This document shows, piece by piece, positions 54,954 to 63,465 of a stretch of 64,000 nucleotides of DNA. Source of the stretch: Fulvivirga maritima (lineage in GTDB: Bacteria; Bacteroidota; Bacteroidia; Cytophagales; Cyclobacteriaceae); assembly GCF_021389955.1 (NCBI RefSeq), contig NZ_CP089980.1:5327001-5391000 (forward strand), read 5' to 3'. Every line of letters begins with the position of its first letter. Within the stretch, counting starts at the first letter, position 1. The position numbers and the translations under genes were made by a program. Under the pieces are notes generated by a model. The model was not told the origin of the DNA, ran no database searches, and worked only from the letters and a program-made list of their open reading frames with translations.

Positions 54954-56171
54954 TTATTTGTTATCACTTTTCACATTTATTTGCGCCTGTTTTAAATACT
55001 GCTCAATTATACTGAGTTTTTTTGTCAATATCGGTGCATTGTAGTTTTTCCAAAAATCAGGATTATATTGTTCGGAATGATTTTCTATACTCCTATTAAT
55101 ATCAAGGTTAGCCTGAAAATCATAATACCCTATTTCTTCTTGAGTAATGATTCTGTTGATGAACAATTCTTTTTTTGGATATTTTGTAAACAGGAGTTTG
55201 TTACTCTCTAAGCCTTTAAAAATAGCCCAAGTGTCTTCCTCTTTTTGGTATTTCAAATACCATTTTCCTTTATATTCCTGATATTCTAGGGTTAGATTAT
55301 AAGCAATTTCCTGCTGTCCGTTTGACAGTCTTCTCTTATAATATGAGCGTTTTTTTGCGGCTCGGTTGTACTCAATTCTGACAAAAGCATAACTATCAAC
55401 GTCAATGTACAATGTTGCTTGGCTATAAGGATTATCAACGCCCACGATTTTGTAAACCTGTCGTTTATCAAAAGGCAGAATGGACTCAATTTCGTATTTC
55501 CACCCTCTTCCAACTTTAATAGGTCCATAATTGAACCTGATAAAATCATCCTCAATTAAGTCTACAATTGAGTTTTTTCTTTCCCATTCCTCATTCCACG
55601 GGTGCTTATTGGTAATGTAGTTACGTCTAACAGCCTGAAGTTCAACGCGAGGTTCATGCTTCACATCGTATCTCTCATACGAAAACTTAGCCGCACATTC
55701 TAGTAATTCAATGTAAGTGCTATCCTCCTTTTGCAGATCTCTAACAAATCCCTCTAATAGATAAGGCTCTAGAGGATAATTATCATCAAGAGATTCATAG
55801 GCCTTCTTAATGATTTGTTTGGCTGAAAGTTGTTCATCTGTGATGATAACCTCACTTAATGTAAGCATGTTTTCTTTCAACCTTATCGTTTGATAGGAAT
55901 TGAAGTTAGAGGGTTGTATTGCTACTGAAATATATCCAATCATTGAGATGATAACTTTTGAATTCCTTAGCTTTTCAGGAATATGAAATTCAAATATTCC
56001 ATCCGTGTTTGAGGTAGTACCTATCGATGTTCCTTCCAAGTAAATAGATACAAAAGGTAAAGCTTCACCTGTTTCGTTATCAGTAACCTCTCCTGTCAAC
56101 GTTATATATTCATTTTGAGCTATTAGTTTTAAGCTAAAAAGCAAAAAGAAAAAAGTAAGCCATTTGAACAT
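54954..56171 (-). CDS. Secreted protein with carboxypeptidase-regulatory-like domain
   Basis: 405 residues with a signal peptide (MFKWLTFFFLLFSLKLIAQ). Residues 25-105 are a CarboxypepD-reg-like beta-sandwich (LTGEVTDNETGEALPFVSIY, GTTSNTDGIFEFHIP). The rest (SAKQIIKKAYESLDDNYPLE, YKIVGVDNPYSQATLYIDVD, FVRIEYNRAAKKRSYYKRRL) resembles the periplasmic part of DUF5686-type proteins but without a C-terminal barrel. Probably periplasmic or outer-membrane associated; function unknown. Its 3' end touches the group II intron fragment. Confidence 0.72.
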   Translation of the reverse strand: MFKWLTFFFLLFSLKLIAQNEYITLTGEVTDNETGEALPFVSIYLEGTSIGTTSNTDGIFEFHIPEKLRNSKVIISMIGYISVAIQPSNFNSYQTIRLKENMLTLSEVIITDEQLSAKQIIKKAYESLDDNYPLEPYLLEGFVRDLQKEDSTYIELLECAAKFSYERYDVKHEPRVELQAVRRNYITNKHPWNEEWERKNSIVDLIEDDFIRFNYGPIKVGRGWKYEIESILPFDKRQVYKIVGVDNPYSQATLYIDVDSYAFVRIEYNRAAKKRSYYKRRLSNGQQEIAYNLTLEYQEYKGKWYLKYQKEEDTWAIFKGLESNKLLFTKYPKKELFINRIITQEEIGYYDFQANLDINRSIENHSEQYNPDFWKNYNAPILTKKLSIIEQYLKQAQINVKSDNK

Positions 56172-56610
56172 ATAAATTATGATTTTTTATGCACTTCAAC
56201 GCCTGTATAAAACCCTTTTGCTATACTAGGCTATGAAATACTGAAAGTAGTAATTTATGCTTTCCCCACAAACTAATACACTTCATTAAGTGCAAAAACT
56301 TAGAATAATTAACTGCTATACTTGAGTAAAGCAATATCCTTTATTGCCAGCTATGAAAAGCAAACATAAATTACGGGCTATTTCGCAGAAGCTTATCTAC
56401 AAGGTGATGAGCAAATGGGTTTTATATGATGTTAACTGTATTTGCCACTCTTGGAGTTTTATATTTCTCAATAGTAGCGGATCATTTTGATAGTCCGATA
56501 TGATATGTTGGGAGGTTTCGCCTAATGTCCTTTCGTAGGTAATACCGATACAGCTTGAAACAAATTCAATGATTGTTGTGTCTGAGCCGTATTTCTTGAC
56601 AATTAAATAA

Positions 56611-57140
56611 CTAACCGGCTAAAAGCCGGTAGATTTGATTCCGCCTAAAGGCGGCTAAAGTCACTAGCTAATTTTAAAATTATCGTCTTTATCTTCAATA
56701 TCCTGATTCTCTATATACTGCATTATTATTTCATCTGTCACATTCCCACTTGTTACTGCAAAATAGCCTCGCGCCCAAATGTGCTTACCCCAAAACTGTC
56801 GCTGTAAATGCTTAAACTCAAATAGTAACTTATGTGAGGTTTTCCCTTTTATATATTGCATGAGCTTACTTATTGACAGTTTGGGAGGTACGGATACAAA
56901 CAAATGTATATGGTCCTGTGACACATGACCTTTTACTATTTCTACTTCATTCGATTTACAAATCTCTCGTATCAACTCTCTACTTCGCTCTGCCACTGCT
57001 CCTACCAAAACTTGCTTGCGATATTTCGTTACCCAAACTATATGATATTTCAAATCAAACAAGGTGTGAGACCCTTTTCTGTAGTTTTCCATAGGGAAAT
57101 ATCGCAAATACTAAAGTCTTCGCCTAAAGGCGAGGGATTT
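56611..57140 (-). mobile_element. IS200/IS605-family element (tnpA only)
   Basis: About 530 bp with subterminal hairpins at both ends: CGCCTTTAGGCG-type near 57121-57132 and CCGCCTTTAGGCGG (56641-56654) plus CCGGCTTTTAGCCGG (56615-56629), the structures recognised by Y1 transposases. No terminal inverted repeats and no duplication. No tnpB. Confidence 0.85.
56664..57092 (-). CDS. tnpA: IS200/IS605 Y1 transposase TnpA
   Basis: 142 residues from the ATG at 57092 (MENYRKGSHTLFDLKYHIVW). HUH motif in HVSQDHIHLFVSVPP; catalytic Tyr in IIMQYIENQDIE on the C-terminal helix; FGKH-type WGKHIWARGYFAVTSG in between. These dimeric enzymes move single-stranded DNA. Complete, so the element is probably mobile. 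Confidence 0.94.
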   Translation of the reverse strand: MENYRKGSHTLFDLKYHIVWVTKYRKQVLVGAVAERSRELIREICKSNEVEIVKGHVSQDHIHLFVSVPPKLSISKLMQYIKGKTSHKLLFEFKHLQRQFWGKHIWARGYFAVTSGNVTDEIIMQYIENQDIEDKDDNFKIS

Positions 57141-57863
57141 TCTCCCATTCCCAGAGTGTGACATTAAACTATCATATTCTGGATATTTTTTATGAATCTC
57201 TTGCATTAAAAAGACCTTAAAAGCCACAGAGCTTGTGTCGTGGAGCATATAAAAAAGAGCATCTTTGTCTGCCCATTTTCGCAAATAATCAAGATGACCT
57301 TTATTCTTATCATCGCACGCCTTAAAAGTCGGTAATCCAATCACTTGATTCCAATTATACACTTCTTTATAGTGCTCCATCATGTCTGCTTTTAACACAT
57401 GTTTATCACTAGTACTTGAACAGCTACTAAGTGTTTGTATTATACACAGAGGAATCAGAAGTCTACCCATAATTACAGTTAACGTTTGGCTAAACTGCGT
57501 TTTAATGCAGTTTAGGTTTTGTGTGTGCCTTGAATGGTGAATATAGCTCAAGAATTTGAGTGTTCCAAGAGGTGAAAGTCCTTTACGCGCTGGGGTCGTG
57601 CCTGGAAGCGAAGCAAGTGGCAAGGTTGTTAACCGCGAGGTTAGAACTGAAGAAATGCAAAGCATTCATGAATACCTTTAAAATAAAATACGCATGAATA
57701 AAGCCAGACTGCGGTGTCTGTACTGAAGAACATGAACCACATACAGAGGCTATGAGGCCGGATGAGGTAACACATGCTGCCGAAGTCCAACCCCTCGAAA
57801 AGAGGCTAGTGCCGAAATAGTAGATGTGGCAGCGATAGACACAAGGATATTCATCTTACCGAG

Positions 57864-57925
57864 AGGACAGAGCGTAAAGAAAATGTTCGGTGAACATTTT
57901 TAGCGATGGGCCAGCATGCAGGGGT
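57864..57925 (+). repeat. ~60-base hairpin element, copy A (inside intron domain I region)
   Basis: GGACAGAGCGTAAAGA, stem AAATGTTC-GG-TGAACATTT, then TTAGCGATGGGCCAGC and TGCAGGGG. Shares this order with copy B (59257-59318) and copy C (40996-41050); the stem arms differ between copies but stay paired in A and B. Confidence 0.65.
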
Positions 57926-58113
57926 GCCTGCCCACGAGTTGAGCAGGAAGAAGTCAGCAGAGGTCATAGTAGTTATTGGTAACGAGCCTTGAAAACAAGG
58001 AGGACTCACCAGATGACGAAGGACTAAACATTGAATCGTGTCGTAATTCGATTAGGAATACTGATCTTTGAGTCAGTATAGCCTTTTCTTAAGCAGACAG
58101 AAGGAAAAAGTAA

Positions 58114-59450
58114 ATGATAGCAGAAATTCTACAACCCAAAAACCTATTCAAAGTACACCGAAAGGTGGTGCTTAATAAAGGAGCTGCAGGTGTGGATGGT
58201 ATGAATGTTAATGAGCTGAAAGAATACCTTGATGCTCATCAAACAGACATTCTCATAAGCATTCTACAGGGGAAATATGTACCTAATGCTATCAAAGGGG
58301 TAACAATACCCAAAGGAAATGGTAAAACCAGAATGCTGGGGATACCCAACGTAACAGACCGATGGCTTCAACAAGCCGTTAGCCAGCAATTAGCCAAAAG
58401 GTTTGAACTACAATTTGAGCCACACAGCTATGGCTTCAGGCCTAAGAAAAATTTACATCAAGCTGTATTACAAGCCAGAAAATACATCAACGATGGATAT
58501 CAGGATATTGTAGATATTGACTTGAAAGGATTTTTCGATGAAATAAGCCATCATAAACTCTTACAACTTGTCTACCACAGGGTTAAATGCCCTACTACCC
58601 TATGGCTAATCCGAAAATGGCTACGTACACCGATCCTTATTAAGGGAAAGTTGCACAAGCGCAGGAAAGGAATACCACAGGGTAGCCCCTTAAGTCCCCT
58701 ACTATCTAATATTATGTTGGATGTACTGGACAAATACTTGAAGAGAAGAGGGCTGAAATATGTTCGATACGCCGATGACTTTAGTATTTATACCAAGTCA
58801 AAAACGGAAGCTCGAAAAGCAGGTAATATAGTGTATATGTTCTTAAAATATAAGCTAGCATTACCTATAAACCGAGAAAAGAGTAGCATATGCAGGCCTC
58901 ATAACTTCAAGATTTTAGGGTATGCCTTTGTGCCTACCTACAAAAAGGGAGAGAAAGGTAAGTACCAAATGGTAGTCAATAAGTCGGGGTGGGAAGCTCT
59001 GAAACGCAAGATCAAGGCTTGTTCCAAAAAGACCAAACCTTACAGCTTAGCTGAAAGATTAGTCAAAATAAAGCAAGTTTTCACCGGATGGCTACAACAC
59101 TACCGGTTGGCTAGTATACAAGCCAAGGTGAAGGAACTTGACGAATGGCTACGCAACAGGCTGAGATACTGTATTTGGCACGACTGGAAAAAGCTGGAGC
59201 GGAAACGCAAAAACCTCATCCGATTAGGAGTGAAGCAGAATCAGGCTTACGCTTGGAAGGACGGAGCGTAAATAAAATGTCCTGTGGACATTTTTAGTGA
59301 CTGGCCAGCCTGCAGTGGAGCATAATGGGTGGATGGGCAGTAGCTCAAAGCCCCATCCTGAGGACTACTATCACCATATCACGACTAAGAAAGAAAGGTT
59401 ATGAAAGCATGCTGGATTATTACCTAAAACTTCAACCAGAGATTCAGTGA
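58114..59450 (+). pseudogene. ltrA: Group II intron reverse transcriptase/maturase, 3' part displaced by hairpin element
   Basis: The open frame 58114-59271 (385 residues) has RT blocks PHSYGFRPKKNLHQAV, DIDLKGFFDEIS with catalytic Asp, IPQGSPLSPLLSNIML and VRYADDFSIYT with the catalytic YADD, and the maturase X domain (GWLQHYRLASIQAKVKELDE). It ends in AYAWKDGA because copy B of the hairpin element follows. The rest of the protein (MGGWAVAQSPILRTTITISR, ending YLKLQPEIQ) is intact in another frame at 59325-59450. No HNH endonuclease domain. RT core complete; the loss affects only the extreme C-terminus. Confidence 0.85.
59257..59318 (+). repeat. ~60-base hairpin element, copy B (inside the maturase gene)
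   Basis: GGACGGAGCGTAAATA, stem AAATGTCC-TG-TGGACATTT, then TTAGTGACTGGCCAGC and TGCAGTGG. It contains the premature TAA of the maturase gene. Confidence 0.65.
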
Positions 59451-59526
59451 ATCGCCGTATACCAGACCGGTACGTACGGTGGTGTGAGAGGCGAACTCTG
59501 GCTCAATTTGAGTCAGAGCCGTCTAC

Positions 59527-60240
59527 TCAATTGTAGGGCGTTTCTATTTTTTTAATTTCTTTCAATCGTACGATGAAAAAGCCTTTACTAGACTCCCATC
59601 CAAATCGTAGTACTTTATTGATTTTCAGATAAGTCAATATTAAATGAGAATGATCGTTTCCAAATACTTTGTGTTTTGACCAATCATCAAAAAAAGTCCT
59701 TTTTCTTAATTCCAGTTTATTTAATTCTGGTAAAATCGAGTTGAATTTTTCTTTTATTGGCTGATTAAACTCAACAGGATACTGAAAGTCGAATGGTAAT
59801 TTGGGTTCTTGTTCTTCTAATCCGCCAAACATATGTCTTGTACCATAACCAAAAAACCAATTATCAGATTCAATTAAGTCTTTCCCAGAGTAAAATTCGT
59901 CTTCAACACCTCTTTTTGCTCCCCAGAAAAATTCATAGTCACCCATGAATGCAGTTTCTAACCTAATTCTAGCAAAGTCAAATTTTATTAGGGTTAGAAG
60001 ATGTTCGAATTTCAATATGAATTCTGACCAGGAAATTCCTCCATCCAAGTTTTTGTATGTTGCACCAAAAGTTGCAATCGGACTTTCATAATAGTAAGGT
60101 GTCTCTTCCTCACAGAGATTTAACATTTCAGGTCGAATCCATGGATAGTTTTCATCTCTCTCTATAGATTCTACAACTTTCTTGTATAGGTTTATATCCT
60201 CTACTTTAATTATTCCGTGAACTATTGAAATACTTCCCAT
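59527..60240 (-). CDS. Hypothetical protein
   Basis: 237 residues, no signal peptide or membrane helix. Aromatic-rich alpha/beta sequence (YYYESPIATFGATYKNLDGG, FMGDYEFFWGAKRGVEDEF, WFFGYGTRHMFGGLEEQE). I do not recognise the family; small soluble proteins of this style are often toxin-immunity or defence accessory proteins, but there is no direct evidence. The TGA stop lies in the last bases of the group II intron. Confidence 0.6.
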   Translation of the reverse strand: MGSISIVHGIIKVEDINLYKKVVESIERDENYPWIRPEMLNLCEEETPYYYESPIATFGATYKNLDGGISWSEFILKFEHLLTLIKFDFARIRLETAFMGDYEFFWGAKRGVEDEFYSGKDLIESDNWFFGYGTRHMFGGLEEQEPKLPFDFQYPVEFNQPIKEKFNSILPELNKLELRKRTFFDDWSKHKVFGNDHSHLILTYLKINKVLRFGWESSKGFFIVRLKEIKKIETPYN

Positions 60241-60249
60241 ATTTTGTTT

Positions 60250-60551
60250 AATGCCCTACAACAACCGTACAAGGGAAACACCTCCCCTTATTTTTATTAT
60301 GGGGATCAATCTAAAGGATTTCTGATTAATTTCATAGAGGTGTTAGCTATATGTGTGTATATCTCTGTGGTCTTGGTTGAGTTATGCCTCGGACTGTTCC
60401 TAGCATCCGCTCAAATTCTTTCCTTATGCAATCAATATCTTTCTTGAAGTATCGACTGTACTTGTAGATGCAGACATCACCATATCTTATTTCAAGCAAA
60501 TGCTCTTGCACATGATAGGTCCTAGGGCCGTTGCGCTTAACCTACGACCAG
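60250..60551 (-). repeat. Composite spacer: attC-like block plus 'GGTCGTAGG' block
   Basis: The 300-base unit found at 53836-54138, with the AACACCTC/GAGGTGTT inverted repeat intact and the hairpin GGTCGTAGG/CCTAGGACC slightly changed. Its distal end encodes the last residues (RWS) and stop of the HD-GHKL gene, so the gene end is part of the repeat. Confidence 0.75.
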
Positions 60552-62983
60552 CGAGGGTCGTTCCTATCAATCTTATTTAGTGCCCTAAGAAAGTTCTCAT
60601 TCTCGGAATTCTCGGTTAATATGTCTCTTAATTCTTCCCAATATTCAGTGGGAACGGAATTAGCAATATCAGAGCAAATTAGGTAGGCTAATTGCTCTTC
60701 AAAATCAATCCATTTTTCACTTAGTATTATTTCTGTACGTGGAGAGTTCAAGTCTAAGTCTCTATTTCCGCAGATATCTACAACTAACACCAGCGGAAAA
60801 GGCCATTCAATTCTTACTTGATTGTTTTTACGCATCCATGATTGCGGAAATAATGATGTTGGGACTTCAATTCCATGAAGGGAAAGACTTGATTTAGATT
60901 CGGCAAATTTCCTCGAAGAATAATCTTCATTTATTTCACCATCATCACTAATTGTAATTGATTGGGATGATTCGCTGATTGAATTCTCAGAAATCCTCAT
61001 TGACTTTTCTAAAGTGTAGACCTGACCTTCAATATTTATGTCTTTAGAGTTTAGTTCTAGAGATTTAATGGGCTTTCCGTGACGTTCTAAAATTGCCACA
61101 GTAGCTGAGCCGATAATGCCAATATCCTGTCGACTAAATTCAATCTCAAAAGTTTTAATGTTTTCATGATCCTTCCAAGTATAATCTTTGAGGGATTGAG
61201 TTGTTATTGCTTTGAAACTGTGTTGGTCTCTTACTTTCTTATGCGAGGATGTTTCAATGTTAATTTTAAAAGGCGGATTTGGAACCACATTTTCAACAGA
61301 TTTTATAAAAGCCTCTTCTGTCAGCCGTTCCCATGGGTTTTGAGCTTTTCTAAGTGCTAATTTGGTAGTAGTTCCTGGGGTTTGGCGTTCACCTTCCTTG
61401 ATCCAAAATATACTCTCCTGACCTTCGACTGTAATATTTAATGCTTCGCTGGATTTGTGAGGTGCGTAAACCCTTTTGGTATCTACAATCAATGTATCAG
61501 CAACCATAAAGCAGGAAAGTATACCTATACCAAATCTTGATGTTGGAGTAAAATCTGCGTTAGATTCAGATTTTAGATTATAGAAGTCGGTGGACTTATA
61601 AAAGGAAGAGCCTACCGTAGAATAGTAATTGTCAATAATATATTGATCCATCCCAGTTCCATTATCCTCAACCTGCAATATTACATCCTTACCATCGGAA
61701 TAATATTTCACTTCTATTTCTGGACTATACGGATTACCCCACTTTACTTCTTGTGCCTGTCTGAGTAAGCAAGCATCAATGGAGTTTTGCAAAAGTTCTC
61801 TCAAGGCGACTTCAGGATTCCCATAAAGTTTAGTCCCCATCAATAGATCAATCACCTGTTGCTTACTAAGATTAAACTGTGTGTCTCGGTATATATAAAG
61901 AGGTTTATTGCGTATATCTTTCTTAGTATTGATTTTGTCACGATTTACTTTGAACGGAAACTTGATTGTAATGTCTCTTGCTTTACCAGTATTAAAATCG
62001 TTTACTGTTGAAATTATATTGTTGCATACACATAGCTCTCTATCAATAAGATTACAGAATTCATGAATAGAAGCTTCAATAGCTGGATGAGTGCATTTTG
62101 CACTAAATTGAATTAAATCAGGTGTGATGTCCCAAGCCTCAACAGCTCTGTGTTTGTTCCATTCCTTAACTGATACGGGATGCCGAACATATAAATGTGA
62201 ATACAGTATTGAAGGAGTTCTTTTTCCATCAAAATCTAGAATGTCCGCTAATCTTAAAATAACTGCGATTAAGGGTAAACAAGCATAGGTACCTACTCCA
62301 CATAGCAGACTTTTATCAAAATCCAGAATAGTAAGTGCATCCTCATTGTGGCTAAAGCAGATTTGTGCGAATTCAACGGTTAAGTCAGTATCTCGGAAAA
62401 CAATTTTATTGTTCCAGTCTTTTTCAATGATCTCTCTAGCCCGATCAGCATGAGTCTGTCTTATAAACTCTGTTATTAGATAGGATTTTATTGTCTCGGC
62501 ATTTGAATGTTTTCCTTGATCAATCAGTTCATTGATAACGTCCTGTTGTGAAGGTCTTGCCGAAAAAAAGCGATTGAATTCATCATATTTTTTCTTCTCA
62601 TGTTCGTCTGCAAATTCAGGATCAGAATCCCATATTTTTCTCAATGCTAAAACATCCTGTTCATCCGGTGACATCCCAATATCATGGAAAAACGCACTCA
62701 AGATTAGAAGCATTAACTCTGGAGATGATAATTTTCTAATAGTTTCTTCTGTAAGCAATCGCTCCATTAGATTTAGAACTCGAAATAGGTGATCACCATC
62801 ATGGAGAGTAAATTCTCCCATGTGTTTAACGATGGTTTTGGTACGCTGAAAGGCATAGGACACAGCGTTATCAACCAAAGTTATGACCTCAGTATCCTTT
62901 TTTTGACACTGATTACGTAGGGTCTCATATATTAAACTCTTTTCGAGTCTCAGTAAATATTCATCCTTGTAATCATCAGGCAT
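60542..62983 (-). CDS. HD-domain plus GHKL/Hsp90-type ATPase protein, putative conflict/defence protein
   Basis: 813 residues, cytoplasmic. Residues about 40-280 form an HD-type metallohydrolase: FTLHDGDHLFRV, LSAFFHDIGMS with the HD pair, and VILRLADILDFDGKR. Residues about 370-560 are a GHKL ATPase like Hsp90/MutL: VALRELLQNSIDACLL (N box), VEDNGTGMD (G1), STVGSSFYKS and SRFGIGILSCFMVAD (G2). The remaining 230 residues are beta-rich. HD-CE-type hydrolases fused to Hsp90-like ATPases are known from comparative genomics of NTP-dependent conflict systems, where the ATPase senses and the partner domain acts. No partner gene is evident; it looks like a single-gene unit bounded by two repeats. 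Confidence 0.82.
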   Translation of the reverse strand: MPDDYKDEYLLRLEKSLIYETLRNQCQKKDTEVITLVDNAVSYAFQRTKTIVKHMGEFTLHDGDHLFRVLNLMERLLTEETIRKLSSPELMLLILSAFFHDIGMSPDEQDVLALRKIWDSDPEFADEHEKKKYDEFNRFFSARPSQQDVINELIDQGKHSNAETIKSYLITEFIRQTHADRAREIIEKDWNNKIVFRDTDLTVEFAQICFSHNEDALTILDFDKSLLCGVGTYACLPLIAVILRLADILDFDGKRTPSILYSHLYVRHPVSVKEWNKHRAVEAWDITPDLIQFSAKCTHPAIEASIHEFCNLIDRELCVCNNIISTVNDFNTGKARDITIKFPFKVNRDKINTKKDIRNKPLYIYRDTQFNLSKQQVIDLLMGTKLYGNPEVALRELLQNSIDACLLRQAQEVKWGNPYSPEIEVKYYSDGKDVILQVEDNGTGMDQYIIDNYYSTVGSSFYKSTDFYNLKSESNADFTPTSRFGIGILSCFMVADTLIVDTKRVYAPHKSSEALNITVEGQESIFWIKEGERQTPGTTTKLALRKAQNPWERLTEEAFIKSVENVVPNPPFKINIETSSHKKVRDQHSFKAITTQSLKDYTWKDHENIKTFEIEFSRQDIGIIGSATVAILERHGKPIKSLELNSKDINIEGQVYTLEKSMRISENSISESSQSITISDDGEINEDYSSRKFAESKSSLSLHGIEVPTSLFPQSWMRKNNQVRIEWPFPLVLVVDICGNRDLDLNSPRTEIILSEKWIDFEEQLAYLICSDIANSVPTEYWEELRDILTENSENENFLRALNKIDRNDPRWS

Positions 62984-63009
62984 AATTAATTGCTAAGATT
63001 TTTCGGGAT

Positions 63010-63160
63010 CACAAATGACACACAACATCCGTATAAGTGAAACACCTCCCCTTATTTTTATTATAGGTTCAATCTAAAGGATTCTTGATTAATTTCATAG
63101 ATGTATTAGCTATATATGTGAATATCTATCCAGTCTTAGTTGAGTTATGCCCCAGCAACA
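63010..63160 (-). repeat. attC-like spacer, copy 3 (degenerate)
   Basis: Follows the block at 53836-53938 (AAACACCTCCCCTTATTTTT, ATTAATTTCATAGA.GT.TTAGC), but the far arm is GATGTATT instead of GAGGTGTT. The terminal core reads GGATGTTGTGTGTC. Directly upstream of the HD-GHKL gene; the 'GGTCGTAGG' block is absent. Confidence 0.6.
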
Positions 63161-63382
63161 ATTCCATTTAGCGTAAGTTTATTCGGACTGGTCGTAAAAC
63201 CACTAAGCTTAACATGATGGGATCTGCACAACTAATATCACTATTGTTCCATAACTCTTTAACATCTATCAATTTTTGCCTTTAATAACCTGTCGGCACA
63301 TCCCTTTAACTGCCTAATCAATTTAATAGTATCTATTTAAGCTGTACCTGTTAACTGAAATATTAGGTAAGCTCATAATAAA
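63161..63382. other. Gene-free stretch at the right end of the array
   Basis: No ORF or repeat recognised between the last spacer copy and the terminator of the ricin-lectin gene. Together with the copy-3 spacer it makes a 480-base gap. Confidence 0.4.
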
Positions 63383-63412
63383 CAAAGCCGGAAGTAACTC
63401 TCCGGCTTTGTT
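63383..63412. terminator. Rho-independent terminator of the ricin-lectin gene
   Basis: CAAAGCCGGA-(8)-TCCGGCTTTG, 10-bp perfect stem followed by TTT on either strand, about 55 bases beyond the stop codon at 63466. Confidence 0.82.
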
Positions 63413-63465
63413 TCATTTATAGTACTGTCAATTATGTGCAGCACATCGTATTTATCGAAATGGAT

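Larger units (their letters stand above)
56397..57470 (-). pseudogene. Hypothetical lipoprotein gene interrupted by an IS200/IS605 element
   Basis: The 5' part starts at the ATG at 57470 (MGRLLIPLCIIQTLSSCSST, lipoprotein signal) and runs through YNWNQVIGLPTFKACDDKNK and HKKYPEYDSLMSHSGNGRKS to the element at about 57140. The open frame beyond the element (56613-56397: VSYLIVKKYGSDTTIIEFVS, GITYERTLGE, QNDPLLLRNIKLQEWQIQ, TAG at 56397) has the same character and fits as the missing C-terminus. IS200-type elements make no target duplication, as found. Family not recognised. Confidence 0.65.
57521..59530 (+). mobile_element. Group II intron
   Basis: Starts GTGTG.GCCTTGAATGG, shows domain I-III sequence (57521-58110), an intron-encoded protein, domain V (59452-59481, CGCCGTATACCAGACCGGTA, CGTACGGT) and domain VI ending GTCTACTCAATT. 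On its 5' side is a hairpin CTAAACTGC-(6-7)-GCAGTTTAG followed by GTTTT, the kind of stem-loop target used by class C-type introns. It separates the lipoprotein at 57470 from the hypothetical gene at 59527-60240, whose TGA stop overlaps the intron's last bases. A 5' fragment (40827) and a 3' fragment (54831) lie elsewhere. Confidence 0.88.

Noticed and set aside
59325-59450. Separate small gene downstream of the maturase
   Set aside because: Its sequence is the normal C-terminus of the group II intron maturase, displaced by the hairpin element.
53836-63160. CRISPR array
   Set aside because: Repeats are 100-300 bases, unevenly spaced, separated by genes, and no cas genes are present.
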